DNA of 64,000 nt from an uncultured Oxalobacteraceae bacterium (lineage in GTDB: Bacteria; Pseudomonadota; Gammaproteobacteria; Burkholderiales; Burkholderiaceae), in NCBI GenBank assembly GCA_946480015.1, contig CAMLIL010000004.1:39877-103876 (forward strand), read 5' to 3'. Shown here piece by piece: positions 1-7,602 of the stretch; the stretch's first letter is position 1, and every line of letters starts with the position of its first letter. Under the pieces are notes generated by a model. That model worked only from the letters and a program-made list of their open reading frames with translations. It ran no database searches and was not told the DNA's origin. The position numbers and the translations under genes are program-made.

Positions 1-188
1 CCCGTGAGGTAGAAGCACCCGTCAGGATGCTGGTGCAACCCGCACCCGTAGCCTTCATAGAAGGAAGTCATCTCCCCGAAATGACGGCAGATGTAATCGT
101 AGAAGCCAATGTCTGTGCGATTGATATGGCCGCCGCGACGCAGCGTGACGTCGATCTCGGCAAACGTTCGTTCATGGAAGATGCTCAC
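1..188 (-). CDS. MukE/MksE-like condensin subunit (5' part only)
   Basis: This is the first 62 codons of a gene that runs off the left edge; it was translated by hand. It starts at a GTG whose bases overlap the TGA of the MukF-like gene upstream (GTGA), which points to translational coupling. The readable part contains LRRGGHI and then, about 30 residues later, PDGCFYL. These line up with LRSGRHI and PEGFFYL at the start of E. coli MukE. In the family MukE bridges the kleisin MukF and the SMC protein MukB. The SMC gene is expected further left, outside the window. The assignment rests on a short N-terminus plus context, and MksE is equally possible. Confidence 0.6.
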   Translation of the reverse strand, partial: MSIFHERTFAEIDVTLRRGGHINRTDIGFYDYICRHFGEMTSFYEGYGCGLHQHPDGCFYLT

Positions 189-1510
189 TTGGTGATCCTC
201 ACTTCCTCGATGCTGATGCGATTTGTCACGCGCTCCCACTGCCGCCTCCGGACGTCCAGAAGGCCGGTCTCGGCCATCAGCTCGATAAGCCAAGGGAAAT
301 GCAGCGCCAATGTCATGTCGGCTCCGGTGGCGTCGTGCGCCTGCTTAAGTAGCCGCGATGCATGAGCCTCTCCGTCCAACAGCGCTTCCATCAGATAGCG
401 ACGGAGCAGCTCGGGCAATTTGTCGGGACTGACTTCCTCGTATTCACGCTCCTTGCTCAAGAGTTGCCGAGGCAGGCGCGGCGGCTCCCTTGGGGGCGTC
501 TCGCGCATGTCGTCGCGCATCCGGACAAAAGGCTGCTCTCGGACGATCTCGAGCGTCCATTCCGGCGTCGCCGCGATCGCACGCTTCAAGGCCTCGGTGA
601 CGCGGCGATGACGGTCGATACGGATGATCGTTCGCAGGAAATCGTGGACCACGTTGTGATGCGCGATCCAGTCGGTGGTGCGCGCCGCGGTCCACTGCGC
701 GATTTGCGTTAGCCGGCGCGACAGGTCATCGCAGACCTGTTCCACGCCGCGCGGATGATAGGGCGCTGCGAGTGTTGCGATCCGTTCGATCAGGGAGAAG
801 GCCCGACTGGTAGACGCGACCACGATCTCCTGCAGATCGTCGATCGTATGGATCACGAGATCGAGCTTCTCCTCGCACAGGTCGATCGACGCTTCGCTTT
901 CTTCGTTGAGCAACGTCGGGATGAATTCGCGCAGTGCGGCATGCTGGCGATCCAATTCTTTCTGGTGACGTTGGATTGCAATCAGCATCGCTTTCAAGGC
1001 ATGCTGCATTTGCAGCACGACATCAAAGTGCCAGTCGTCGGAATCCACAGCATGCTCGGCAGCTTCGGCAATACGCGCCAGCTGCGTGATGAATGCACGG
1101 AAAATCGCGGTCAACGGCTCCCCGGAAAAGACGGACTGGCTCAAGTGCCAGTCTGCCACGGCATCGCCTAGCGGGGTGATTTGATACTCAGTATCGTCAT
1201 TGACATCGAGCCGGAGCAAGTCGGCCCGTGTCAGGCATTCGGCCTCTTCGAGACGATTGAGGATCATTGTAAGACGCCGTTCGGCGCCTTGCGGGTCGCG
1301 CGGATCGAGCGCGTCGAGACGGCTCTGCAACGCCTGGATGGTCGAATGGGGCAGACTCAGCGCGATCTCGCTGCTCGATTCGATTTCATAGCGCATCAGC
1401 ACAAGAAGGGCGATGTCGCGCGGCGTCAGTTCCAGCGAACGACCATCCTCGAGTATGGATTGGACAGCGTCAAGAATTTTTGCGCGATCCGGCGGCGGCG
1501 TATCGGCCAT
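185..1510 (-). CDS. MukF/MksF-like kleisin, condensin subunit
   Basis: A 441-residue protein, almost exactly the length of E. coli MukF (440). From memory it aligns along most of its length. The N-terminal winged-helix part ends in a YQITPLG motif (YRLTPLG in MukF). A helical middle follows, then a segment reading WTAARTTDWIAHHNVVHDFL that matches the [20 protein letters not shown] region of MukF. The family member is the kleisin that links the two heads of an SMC dimer in MukBEF, MksBEF and related condensins. These systems act in chromosome compaction or in plasmid restriction (Wadjet). The gene starts one base after the stop of the winged-helix gene and overlaps the MukE-like gene by 4 bases, so the three form one operon. 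The resemblance looks closer to MukF than to JetA, but this needs an alignment. Confidence 0.75.
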   Translation of the reverse strand: MADTPPPDRAKILDAVQSILEDGRSLELTPRDIALLVLMRYEIESSSEIALSLPHSTIQALQSRLDALDPRDPQGAERRLTMILNRLEEAECLTRADLLRLDVNDDTEYQITPLGDAVADWHLSQSVFSGEPLTAIFRAFITQLARIAEAAEHAVDSDDWHFDVVLQMQHALKAMLIAIQRHQKELDRQHAALREFIPTLLNEESEASIDLCEEKLDLVIHTIDDLQEIVVASTSRAFSLIERIATLAAPYHPRGVEQVCDDLSRRLTQIAQWTAARTTDWIAHHNVVHDFLRTIIRIDRHRRVTEALKRAIAATPEWTLEIVREQPFVRMRDDMRETPPREPPRLPRQLLSKEREYEEVSPDKLPELLRRYLMEALLDGEAHASRLLKQAHDATGADMTLALHFPWLIELMAETGLLDVRRRQWERVTNRISIEEVRITK

Positions 1511-1511
1511 G

Positions 1512-1808
1512 TCAGATCAGGATTCGGAAGTAAGCAGGATTCAACTTGTAGTGATACGACAAGTGAACACGGACGCCCCGTTGAAGGAGGCCGATCTTGC
1601 ACAACCGCTGCATCGCCCGTCCCACGTAAGCCGCATTCGCGGCCAAGTCAGTAGCGAGCTGAGTCTGCGCAATAATGTCGCCCGCTGGCGGCAGGGCGCC
1701 AGCCAGATGCCAGAGCACGCCATGCTCGATCTTGCTCAACGGATATTGCTTCAGCATTCGCAATCCTCCTGTAGTTACGACCACATTCCGATCCGGCGCT
1801 TTTGCCAT
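1512..1808 (-). CDS. Small winged-helix DNA-binding protein, first gene of the condensin operon
   Basis: 98 residues from the ATG at 1808. That start has a strong ribosome binding site (GGAGAAGG, 4 bases upstream). A longer reading from 1832 would begin inside the palindrome and is less likely. The sequence has a helix-turn-helix-like core (LATDLAANAAYVGRAMQRL), then LCKIGLLQRG and a basic wing ending HYKLNPAYFRIL. The KLNP-x-YF ending recalls RepL/MarR-like plasmid winged-helix proteins. It may be the operon's own repressor, binding the adjoining palindrome, or a loader or DNA-site factor for the condensin. The function is inferred from fold and position only. Confidence 0.6.
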   Translation of the reverse strand: MAKAPDRNVVVTTGGLRMLKQYPLSKIEHGVLWHLAGALPPAGDIIAQTQLATDLAANAAYVGRAMQRLCKIGLLQRGVRVHLSYHYKLNPAYFRILI

Positions 1809-1820
1809 ATTTCCTTCTCC

Positions 1821-1864
1821 GTATATGTGCAAATAAGTATATATATACTTATTTGCACATATAC
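1821..1864. promoter_or_regulatory. Perfect 44-bp AT-rich palindrome upstream of the condensin operon
   Basis: The sequence reads identically on both strands over 44 bases with no mismatch and no spacer. Its left half starts GTATATGTGCAAATAAGTAT and the centre is an alternating TA run. It ends 12 bases before the ATG of the winged-helix gene, so it overlaps the likely promoter and 5' leader of the wHTH-mukF-mukE operon. It could be an operator for the small winged-helix protein, a cruciform-forming element, or both. Confidence 0.8.
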
Positions 1865-2321
1865 CCCAAACGCTTTGTCCCGTCTAGGTTTCCGGCTAGC
1901 GCGCTTCCTCTTTCATCATGTTGTCACGTGCCAGGTAGGACGTTTCGAGCTTGGGCAGGTGGAATATCGCGCTATTACCCGCACACGATAGCGCGCATCA
2001 GGCTCACCAGATGAGCTTGCAAAAAAATAATGATCGGGCCGGAGAAATAGTGTTGCCTACTACGCAATAGATGACTTTGTTAGCCGTCAAATTGCGTGAT
2101 ACCTGCCAAGCTGAGATAAACGCGTGGCTGCGTCAAACTTCCCCGGCATGGTTGGAGCCTGTCTGCACGAGGTGGCCCCGTTCAACATCTTAAAGGGCGA
2201 GCTCTGCACTGTGCGGTTCCTCGCAAGCAACTCTCGCGAGCGCATCCCGATATTCGAACTTGACGACGGCAACGCGCCTTCCAACGTCGTCCGAACTCCT
2301 CCAATGAAGGTTAGTTCGCTG
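1865..2321. other. Gene-poor stretch
   Basis: No convincing gene. Open frames exist on both strands but lack a ribosome binding site, a recognisable family and typical codon use. Base composition is lower in GC than the rest of the window, as in the whole 1.8-4.5 kb interval, which suggests a degraded accessory segment. Confidence 0.4.
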
Positions 2322-2350
2322 CTGCCACAAGTACGTCCTTGCCCTATAAT
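2322..2350 (+). promoter_or_regulatory. Candidate sigma-70 promoter
   Basis: A perfect TATAAT at 2345-2350 is preceded by CTGCCA at 2322-2327 with a 17-base spacer. It lies about 30 bases upstream of a small ORF that has an AAGGAGG ribosome binding site. Confidence 0.45.
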
Positions 2351-2378
2351 GACTTTCACTCGGTCCCAAGGAGGCATC

Positions 2379-2618
2379 ATGAAACTTAGCGAACGCGGCA
2401 ATTTCCGAAGGTTTAGTTCTCCGACTATTTTGCGCGGCGATACACCTTTCATGGGCGCGACTGTGCAGCAGTGGGATGATGTCTTTACCGGTAGCATGAG
2501 CAAAACGCTGATCGAAGTTAAAAGGCGCGTCATGAGCGGCCCAAGGCGTGACGTCTCCCAAGCCATCACTTCTGACCTAGCCAGTTTCGCTGGCCGTCGT
2601 CTTGCTGGACACAAGTGA
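2379..2618 (+). CDS. Small orphan protein, 79 residues
   Basis: The ATG at 2379 follows a near-ideal ribosome binding site (AAGGAGG, 5 bases upstream) and a TATAAT box about 30 bases earlier. The frame is open further upstream, but those signals fix the start here. The product is basic at both ends (MKLSERGNFRRF at the start, AGRRLAGHK at the end) and has no signal peptide or membrane segment. I do not recognise the family. A minus-strand frame overlaps it but has no ribosome binding site. It is probably a real small accessory gene. Confidence 0.45.
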   Translation: MKLSERGNFRRFSSPTILRGDTPFMGATVQQWDDVFTGSMSKTLIEVKRRVMSGPRRDVSQAITSDLASFAGRRLAGHK

Positions 2619-3001
2619 TAGCGACCATGGCTTGCAGCGGCATTTGCCCCATGTAGGCCGCCTCTTCGAAAACCGCCAAGCTCAAACGAATGTTTTACGT
2701 TTCTCGAAGTCGAGAATTTGTCGATGGAGAATAACTAAGCCCAGCCGCCAGCGCAAGGACCACAACCATTGCAATCGCCGGTCTTGTTGCGTCGCCTGTA
2801 AGGATTTCCCCGAAACCGCAACTGGGATCCCACGGTGTCGACAGGTCTGGGTTCAGATAATGTAGGCTTGCTAGCGCAACTACAATCCGTCGGCAGGATA
2901 TCGCGCTGCGACAGTACAAATCCTCGCCTCCCCTATGCTTTGGCGGGCTTGGTGCTACCAGGTGGGCCAACGTCCCGCCCACTGACGTATGTATGTCCCA
3001 A
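2619..3001. other. Stretch without a recognisable gene
   Basis: Short open frames on both strands but none with a ribosome binding site or family resemblance. It separates two small orphan genes that converge on it. Confidence 0.35.
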
Positions 3002-3223
3002 TCAATCCGACGCGTGTTTCAACGATTTTCTCACCCAGCCCTCCGCTTCTTCGAGATCGATAACGGCATCTTTCCGAGTAAAGTCTATGTGGAAAGATCC
3101 GCCGACGAAGTCAGCCGGTTGCACTTTCCACTGCACACCTGGGATAGCGTTCCACTGTCCAATTAGCTGATGCAGCTCGCTTGCGGTCCCATTAAACGAG
3201 ACGGATTTCACACGCGTCGCCAT
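3002..3223 (-). CDS. Small orphan protein, 73 residues
   Basis: The start is well supported: AAAAAAGGAG lies 6 bases upstream of the ATG. The product (beginning MATRVKSVSFNGTASELHQL, ending in EEAEGWVRKSLKHASD) is soluble and acidic-basic mixed, with a probable alpha/beta fold judged from alternating hydrophobic residues. No family is recognised. It has no operon partner; the next gene upstream is another small orphan on the same strand at 3617-3904. Confidence 0.5.
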   Translation of the reverse strand: MATRVKSVSFNGTASELHQLIGQWNAIPGVQWKVQPADFVGGSFHIDFTRKDAVIDLEEAEGWVRKSLKHASD

Positions 3224-3616
3224 GTTTTCTCCTTTTTTAGTTCAACCGATATTGCCGTGTTTTCAGTACCTATTGATCAAAGTACGCTGCGCTGCTCAAC
3301 AGGGACCGGGCAGGATCGCGTCGGCCGTGCTAGAGGCGCTCCACATGCGGATGTGCGCTGCTTGCTCTGCGATCAGACCGGGCCTTCGGTGCAGGCTTCG
3401 CTGGTCCCCCTGAAGCTTCGGAGGTAAAGAAAGCGCGATTGCCTGCTTTGATCAAGCCGAGATAACGTCCTGAATCAGAGTAGACGTTTTTCCTCACTCC
3501 ATGCGGCAGGGCGTCCGCTACACAGGAAGGTCGAGATGAACTTCGTGCTCTCTTCAACCCACGCGGTAGGGGCGTGACAGTGTGGTCATAAATGTCGTGT
3601 AGTCCATGGCGTCCGC
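3224..3616. other. Stretch without a convincing gene
   Basis: A 75-codon minus-strand frame (3330-3557) contains a protein-like patch (YSDSGRYLGLIKAGNRAFFT) but has no ribosome binding site and low-complexity ends. It may be a decayed gene. The rest holds the leader of the gene at 3002-3223. Confidence 0.3.
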
Positions 3617-3904
3617 TTAGTTTACTTCAGGAAAGTCAGTCACTACTCTGCGGCCCAGCCGTGCTTCTACCAAAGCCACAATTGCAGGTTTTGGCAAACC
3701 TTCCCAAACCATCAGTTGGACCCCTTCGTCAGTTTTATCACCGCTTTTTTCGAGCAGGAAGATCTCTCGGTTGTAGTCATGGTGACGCAAAGCATCTGTG
3801 GGATAATCGCCGCTCAATTTGAACGACTGTCGACCTGACATCACATTCCCTGGCAGATCGAACGTTTCGCCGTCCGCAACTCCACCAATGTGCAAAATGT
3901 TCAT
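3617..3904 (-). CDS. Small orphan protein, 95 residues
   Basis: The ATG at 3904 is preceded by AGGAG at a 6-base distance. The product begins MNILHIGGVADGETFDLPGN and ends in an EGLPKPAIVALVEARLGRRV segment, with no signal peptide or transmembrane helix. The balanced composition looks like a real cytosolic protein. I do not recognise the family. Together with the other small orphans it may be residual phage- or island-type cargo, but nothing in it shows that. Confidence 0.5.
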   Translation of the reverse strand: MNILHIGGVADGETFDLPGNVMSGRQSFKLSGDYPTDALRHHDYNREIFLLEKSGDKTDEGVQLMVWEGLPKPAIVALVEARLGRRVVTDFPEVN

Positions 3905-4374
3905 TTCTTCTCCTGTTCAGTCGGCACTGCGGCGATCCTTTAATCCCGCCGACGCGTCTAACACGGCATGGATACTACTGAAACTTTACTTTTGTTCGGA
4001 GGCGAGATTTTTTCCCTAGCGAATCTTTATGAATTGAACAGCGTTGGCTAGTTACCGCCTGACAGAAATTCATTGTGAAGCGATCGGACCAAGATCAAGC
4101 CGTCGCTCTGCATGAAATCAGTGCTACGCCGATCAGTGTGCCAGTGCTGGCTAGCTTGTTCAAAGTTATATTGTTCACGGTCTCCTGATCCTCGCATGTT
4201 TGCGCCGACTATTCAAGTTCTCAATGACAGCTGTACATCCGTCTGCTATACACAAGTCCTTGATTTTGCATGGCACCTATTCAAGGCTCTTTTGTGACGA
4301 AACATTCGTTGTTCCACCTGGAACTCGCTATGCAACGCAAGCCTTCGAATACGCAACCAACAAGCTCATTTACC
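3905..4374. other. AT-richer intergenic region before the lipid cluster
   Basis: No supportable gene. The base composition is the least GC-rich of the window. The last part leads into the promoter region of the biosynthetic cluster. Confidence 0.4.
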
Positions 4375-4424
4375 CAACATTTCCAATAGTAAATGTTGCA
4401 AATTAAAGATTTCATATTTATAAT
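4375..4424 (+). promoter_or_regulatory. Promoter and possible operator of the lipid cluster
   Basis: TTGCAA (4396-4401) and TATAAT (4419-4424) are separated by exactly 17 bases, a strong sigma-70 arrangement about 95 bases upstream of the first cluster gene. An 8-base inverted repeat, CAACATTT (4375-4382) and AAATGTTG (4391-4398), overlaps the -35 box. Its position fits a regulator-binding site. No regulator gene is seen nearby. Confidence 0.5.
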
Positions 4425-4517
4425 ATTTGTCTTTAGATAAAGTTTCAATTAATTCCCTCTTGCGTGAAGTGCAATCAGCACGCGGAGTCACCAACCAACC
4501 TTCAGATACTGGCCTGA

Positions 4518-7262
4518 ATGCTGATTTCCCCTGCCCCTCGCTTCCCGCCGTGTGCAATCGAAACGCCGGTGTTGGGTCGGGCTGAGTCTAAGTACGTACA
4601 CTCGTGGGAACAGGCGTTTGAGTTGGGTCCTGCAGAGGTCGGAGGCAAGGCATGGAGCATCGCCGCCTTACGCCGTTACGGGTTCTCCACCCCGAACGGA
4701 TTTGTCATTTCGGCAACCCTGGCTGACGAGGTCATCAGTTCCGCAGCGGTATCGCGAGCCATTGGACAACTCCCCCCGCCGCAGGAGCGAGATGTCGGCA
4801 ACCAAATCATTCATGAAAAGCTTGCGGCCGTCACTGCGGCGATCTGCGCTCATGAGTTGTCGCCAGTGGCACAGTTCGAGATTCAGCGCGCACTTCTGGA
4901 CAGCTGCCTGGCGAAAACGGCCTGTGTCGTGCGCTCATCAGGACTCATGGAGGATGGTGCTGCCTTTTCATTCGCCGGCATTCACGAAAGTTATCTCAAC
5001 GTCAGCGGATGGGAGGACATTGCGAAGGCAGTGCTCCGCTGTATAGCTTCGCCCTGGCTCGACAAAGCGGTGGCCTATCGCCGGCAATTCAATTTATCAG
5101 ACGATGGCGCCCGGCTCTGCGTGTTGGTCATGCCCCTTGTCGACGCCGATGCGGGCGGGGTGGTGTTCTGTGCTTTGCCCGCTACCGGCAGTCGCGACAC
5201 TGCGGTCATTACCGCCAGCCTGGGCCTTCCGGCGTCAGTGGTCAATGGTGAATCCCAATGCGACCGCTATGTCGTCGACACCGCTTCCTTGTTCTGCCAT
5301 TCCCACAGCGCCGATATCGCGCATCAAACTCATGCAACCCGTCCGGCGACCGACGGCGGAGTGGAAAACGTTGCGCTGGCATACGGTACGGGCAAGCGGG
5401 CAGTACTCTCAAATGCGGAGCGCCTGCGTCTGGTCGAGCAGTCGCTTCAGATTCAAAGCGCACTGGCAACGGGCGACGATCCTTACGACATTGAGTGGGC
5501 AAAAATCGGTGGCAAATTCGTTTTCCTGCAAGCGCGCCCCATCACAGCCGTCGAGTATGGAACCCGTGTCCCGTCTGGGAAGTTGCCGCCGCTATGGTCG
5601 ACCGCTAACCTCAAAGATGCATCTCCTGGCGTGCAGACTCCGCTGGGGAGCGATCTCATGCGGGTTATCTTGCGCGACATTTTGGTCACGCCATTTCGCC
5701 TCGTGGGCTACCGCGCAGCGGCGACGATCTGCTTTTCGAAACTGTTCTTCGGGCGCCCCTATTTGAACATGGCGGCCTTGCAATGGATCTATTACGACGC
5801 CTTCGGCATCCCTCCGCGCGACCTGAACAATGCGATCGGCGGGTATCAAGGTGAGCTCTTCGATCCGAACAGGATACTGGTCGGTTTGCGCACCGGCGCG
5901 GTGCGTTTTGCCCGTCGTATTGTCCTGATCGCCGCCGTCATCGGCAGCGCCGTCTATTTTTCGCTCGCCAACAAGTCCATGGCTAGGGCCGCCGCGAAAG
6001 CCGGGCAACAAGTGTCGAACACCGTCACTAACGGGCAGCTGCTTGAATTTATCGGACGGCAAGCAAAATCGATAAAAAGAGCGGGCGCCCTGTTCCAGCT
6101 GATGAATTCATTCGCCGGTGCGGCGCACAGTCTCCTGTTGCTAATGCTGCGGCGCGCCGGGATCGATGCGCCGGACGCGGTGGCGCTACGGCTTATGGCC
6201 GGCGCCGGTGGCGTGGCGAGCGCGGTCTATACCGAGCACCTGTGGGATCTGGCCGAAGTCCTAAAAGGCGATCCCGTGTTATCGCGCGTGGCGACCTCGC
6301 CGGTCGGCGCCGCGGACTTGCGCCAGATAATAGCTACCCTCCCTGACGATCATCCATTCCGGCTCCGCTTCTCGGCCTTCCTTGAGGAGTTCGGCCACCG
6401 TGGGGTGTATGAGATGGAGATCGCCAATCCGCGCTGGGCGGAGGATCCGACCTTCCTGCTTGAGAATGTGCTTCTGCTTTCTAAGGAGCAGCGTCTGCGG
6501 CAGCCGGCACCGCAAGTCGCGGATCAGGTAATGACTGAAACTGGCCTCAACAGCCGCTGCCTGACCGGGCTGGCGTTGAGGCTTCTGGCAGGCTGCGCGC
6601 GACACGGCGTGCGCTTGCGCGAGAACGCAAAATCCCTGTTGGTAAGGGTTGCCCAGCCAATGCGCATAGGCTTTCTGGAGATTGGCGAACGGCTCGTCAA
6701 ACAAGGAAAGCTCGATACTGCCGACGACGTGTTCTATTGCTCCTGGTGGGAGCTGCTCGATGTGCTGCGCGACGGCGGCGACAAGCGCCCGCTCGGTTTG
6801 CTGGTCGGCGAACGGAAAACCCGGCGATCAGGGTGGACTGCCGTCCAGCCGCCGGATCTGCTAGGCGCGGTCGCGCCGCTGACACTTGCCCCTCACGCCA
6901 CCGCCTCCACCGGCAAGCGCTTCCCGATCAAGGGTCGCCAACGCAAACTCCAGGGGGTCGGCGTCTCGTTCGGCGTCGTGGAAGGGGTCGCGCGCGTCAT
7001 CTCGCATCCCGACCAATGCGGCAGGCTCGAAAGCGGAGAGATCCTGATCGCCGCCACGTCCGATCCTGCCTGGGCTCCGCTGTTTTTCCGTGCCTCTGCA
7101 GTCGTTCTGGAAATGGGCGGCCTATTATCCCATGGCGCCATTCTGGCGCGCGAACTCGGCATTCCCTCGGTTGCCAATGTGCGCGACCTGCTTGATCACA
7201 TATCAGACGGCGATCTCATCCGTGTGGATGGCGAACGCGGCCTAGTGTCAATTTTGTCTTAA
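4518..7262 (+). CDS. PEP-synthase/rifampin-phosphotransferase-like enzyme (ATP-grasp plus phosphohistidine domain)
   Basis: 914 residues. The N-terminal third is a pyruvate-phosphate-dikinase-type ATP-binding domain: GPAEVGGKAWSIAALRRYGF near the start, VVRSSGLMEDGAAFSFAGI around residue 140, and EWAKIGGKFVFLQARPIT around residue 325. The C-terminus is the swivelling phosphohistidine domain with GGLLSHGAILARELGIPS; the catalytic His is about residue 872. The middle (WSTANLKDASPG, TPLG) resembles the substrate domain of rifampin phosphotransferase and of the PigC/TamQ condensing enzymes. A single hydrophobic stretch (RIVLIAAVIGSAVYFSLA, about 467-484) suggests membrane contact. The family transfers phosphate from ATP via His, or drives an ATP-dependent condensation. 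Here it could phosphorylate a lipid or form a C-N bond; the substrate is unknown. No clear ribosome binding site was found, and a start at GTG 4569 is possible. Confidence 0.75.
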   Translation: MLISPAPRFPPCAIETPVLGRAESKYVHSWEQAFELGPAEVGGKAWSIAALRRYGFSTPNGFVISATLADEVISSAAVSRAIGQLPPPQERDVGNQIIHEKLAAVTAAICAHELSPVAQFEIQRALLDSCLAKTACVVRSSGLMEDGAAFSFAGIHESYLNVSGWEDIAKAVLRCIASPWLDKAVAYRRQFNLSDDGARLCVLVMPLVDADAGGVVFCALPATGSRDTAVITASLGLPASVVNGESQCDRYVVDTASLFCHSHSADIAHQTHATRPATDGGVENVALAYGTGKRAVLSNAERLRLVEQSLQIQSALATGDDPYDIEWAKIGGKFVFLQARPITAVEYGTRVPSGKLPPLWSTANLKDASPGVQTPLGSDLMRVILRDILVTPFRLVGYRAAATICFSKLFFGRPYLNMAALQWIYYDAFGIPPRDLNNAIGGYQGELFDPNRILVGLRTGAVRFARRIVLIAAVIGSAVYFSLANKSMARAAAKAGQQVSNTVTNGQLLEFIGRQAKSIKRAGALFQLMNSFAGAAHSLLLLMLRRAGIDAPDAVALRLMAGAGGVASAVYTEHLWDLAEVLKGDPVLSRVATSPVGAADLRQIIATLPDDHPFRLRFSAFLEEFGHRGVYEMEIANPRWAEDPTFLLENVLLLSKEQRLRQPAPQVADQVMTETGLNSRCLTGLALRLLAGCARHGVRLRENAKSLLVRVAQPMRIGFLEIGERLVKQGKLDTADDVFYCSWWELLDVLRDGGDKRPLGLLVGERKTRRSGWTAVQPPDLLGAVAPLTLAPHATASTGKRFPIKGRQRKLQGVGVSFGVVEGVARVISHPDQCGRLESGEILIAATSDPAWAPLFFRASAVVLEMGGLLSHGAILARELGIPSVANVRDLLDHISDGDLIRVDGERGLVSILS

Positions 7263-7329
7263 AGAGCGTGCTCGGCGCGCGCGCCTGCGCGAGCCCGGCA
7301 ATTATTTTGTTATCACTAGAAGGGGCAGC

Positions 7330-7599
7330 ATGAACAATTCGATTTCCGTAACCGAACAAATCCGCGCCGTGATCGCCAGCGAATTGCGCCTGGATCCCGC
7401 CAATGTGACCGACGACATGACGATCGAGATGCTCGGTCTCGACTCGCTCGCGTTTGCCGAGGTCGTCATTTCGCTGGAAAAGCACTTCGGCCAGTCCATC
7501 GATACCACTGCGTTCGTCGAGGACTTGGGCGACCACACGACCGTACGGGAACTGGTTGTCATGTTCAGCAACGCCTTACAGGCAGAGGTAGCGCTTTAA
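7330..7599 (+). CDS. Acyl carrier protein
   Basis: 89 residues, the typical ACP size. The phosphopantetheine site is LGLDSLAFAEV with Ser39. The rest has the expected four-helix pattern (ISVTEQIRAVIASELRL at the start, EDLGDHTTVRELVVMF near the end). The ribosome binding site is AAGGGG. It sits 3 bases before the GNAT gene. In bacterial ceramide synthesis a dedicated ACP (AcpR in Caulobacter) is charged by a dedicated ligase and feeds serine palmitoyltransferase. The neighbours here fit that role. Confidence 0.9.
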   Translation: MNNSISVTEQIRAVIASELRLDPANVTDDMTIEMLGLDSLAFAEVVISLEKHFGQSIDTTAFVEDLGDHTTVRELVVMFSNALQAEVAL

Positions 7600-7602
7600 T
7601 TC

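Noticed and set aside
185..1510. Firm assignment to the Wadjet (JetABCD) defence system
   Set aside because: No JetD-like gene is visible in the window and the kleisin looks closer to MukF than to JetA; undecidable without the left flank.
2087..2614. A 175-codon minus-strand frame over the small plus-strand gene
   Set aside because: No ribosome binding site at its start, whereas the plus-strand ORF has AAGGAGG and a TATAAT box.
3330..3557. A 75-codon minus-strand frame with a protein-like patch
   Set aside because: No start signal and biased ends; at best a decayed gene.
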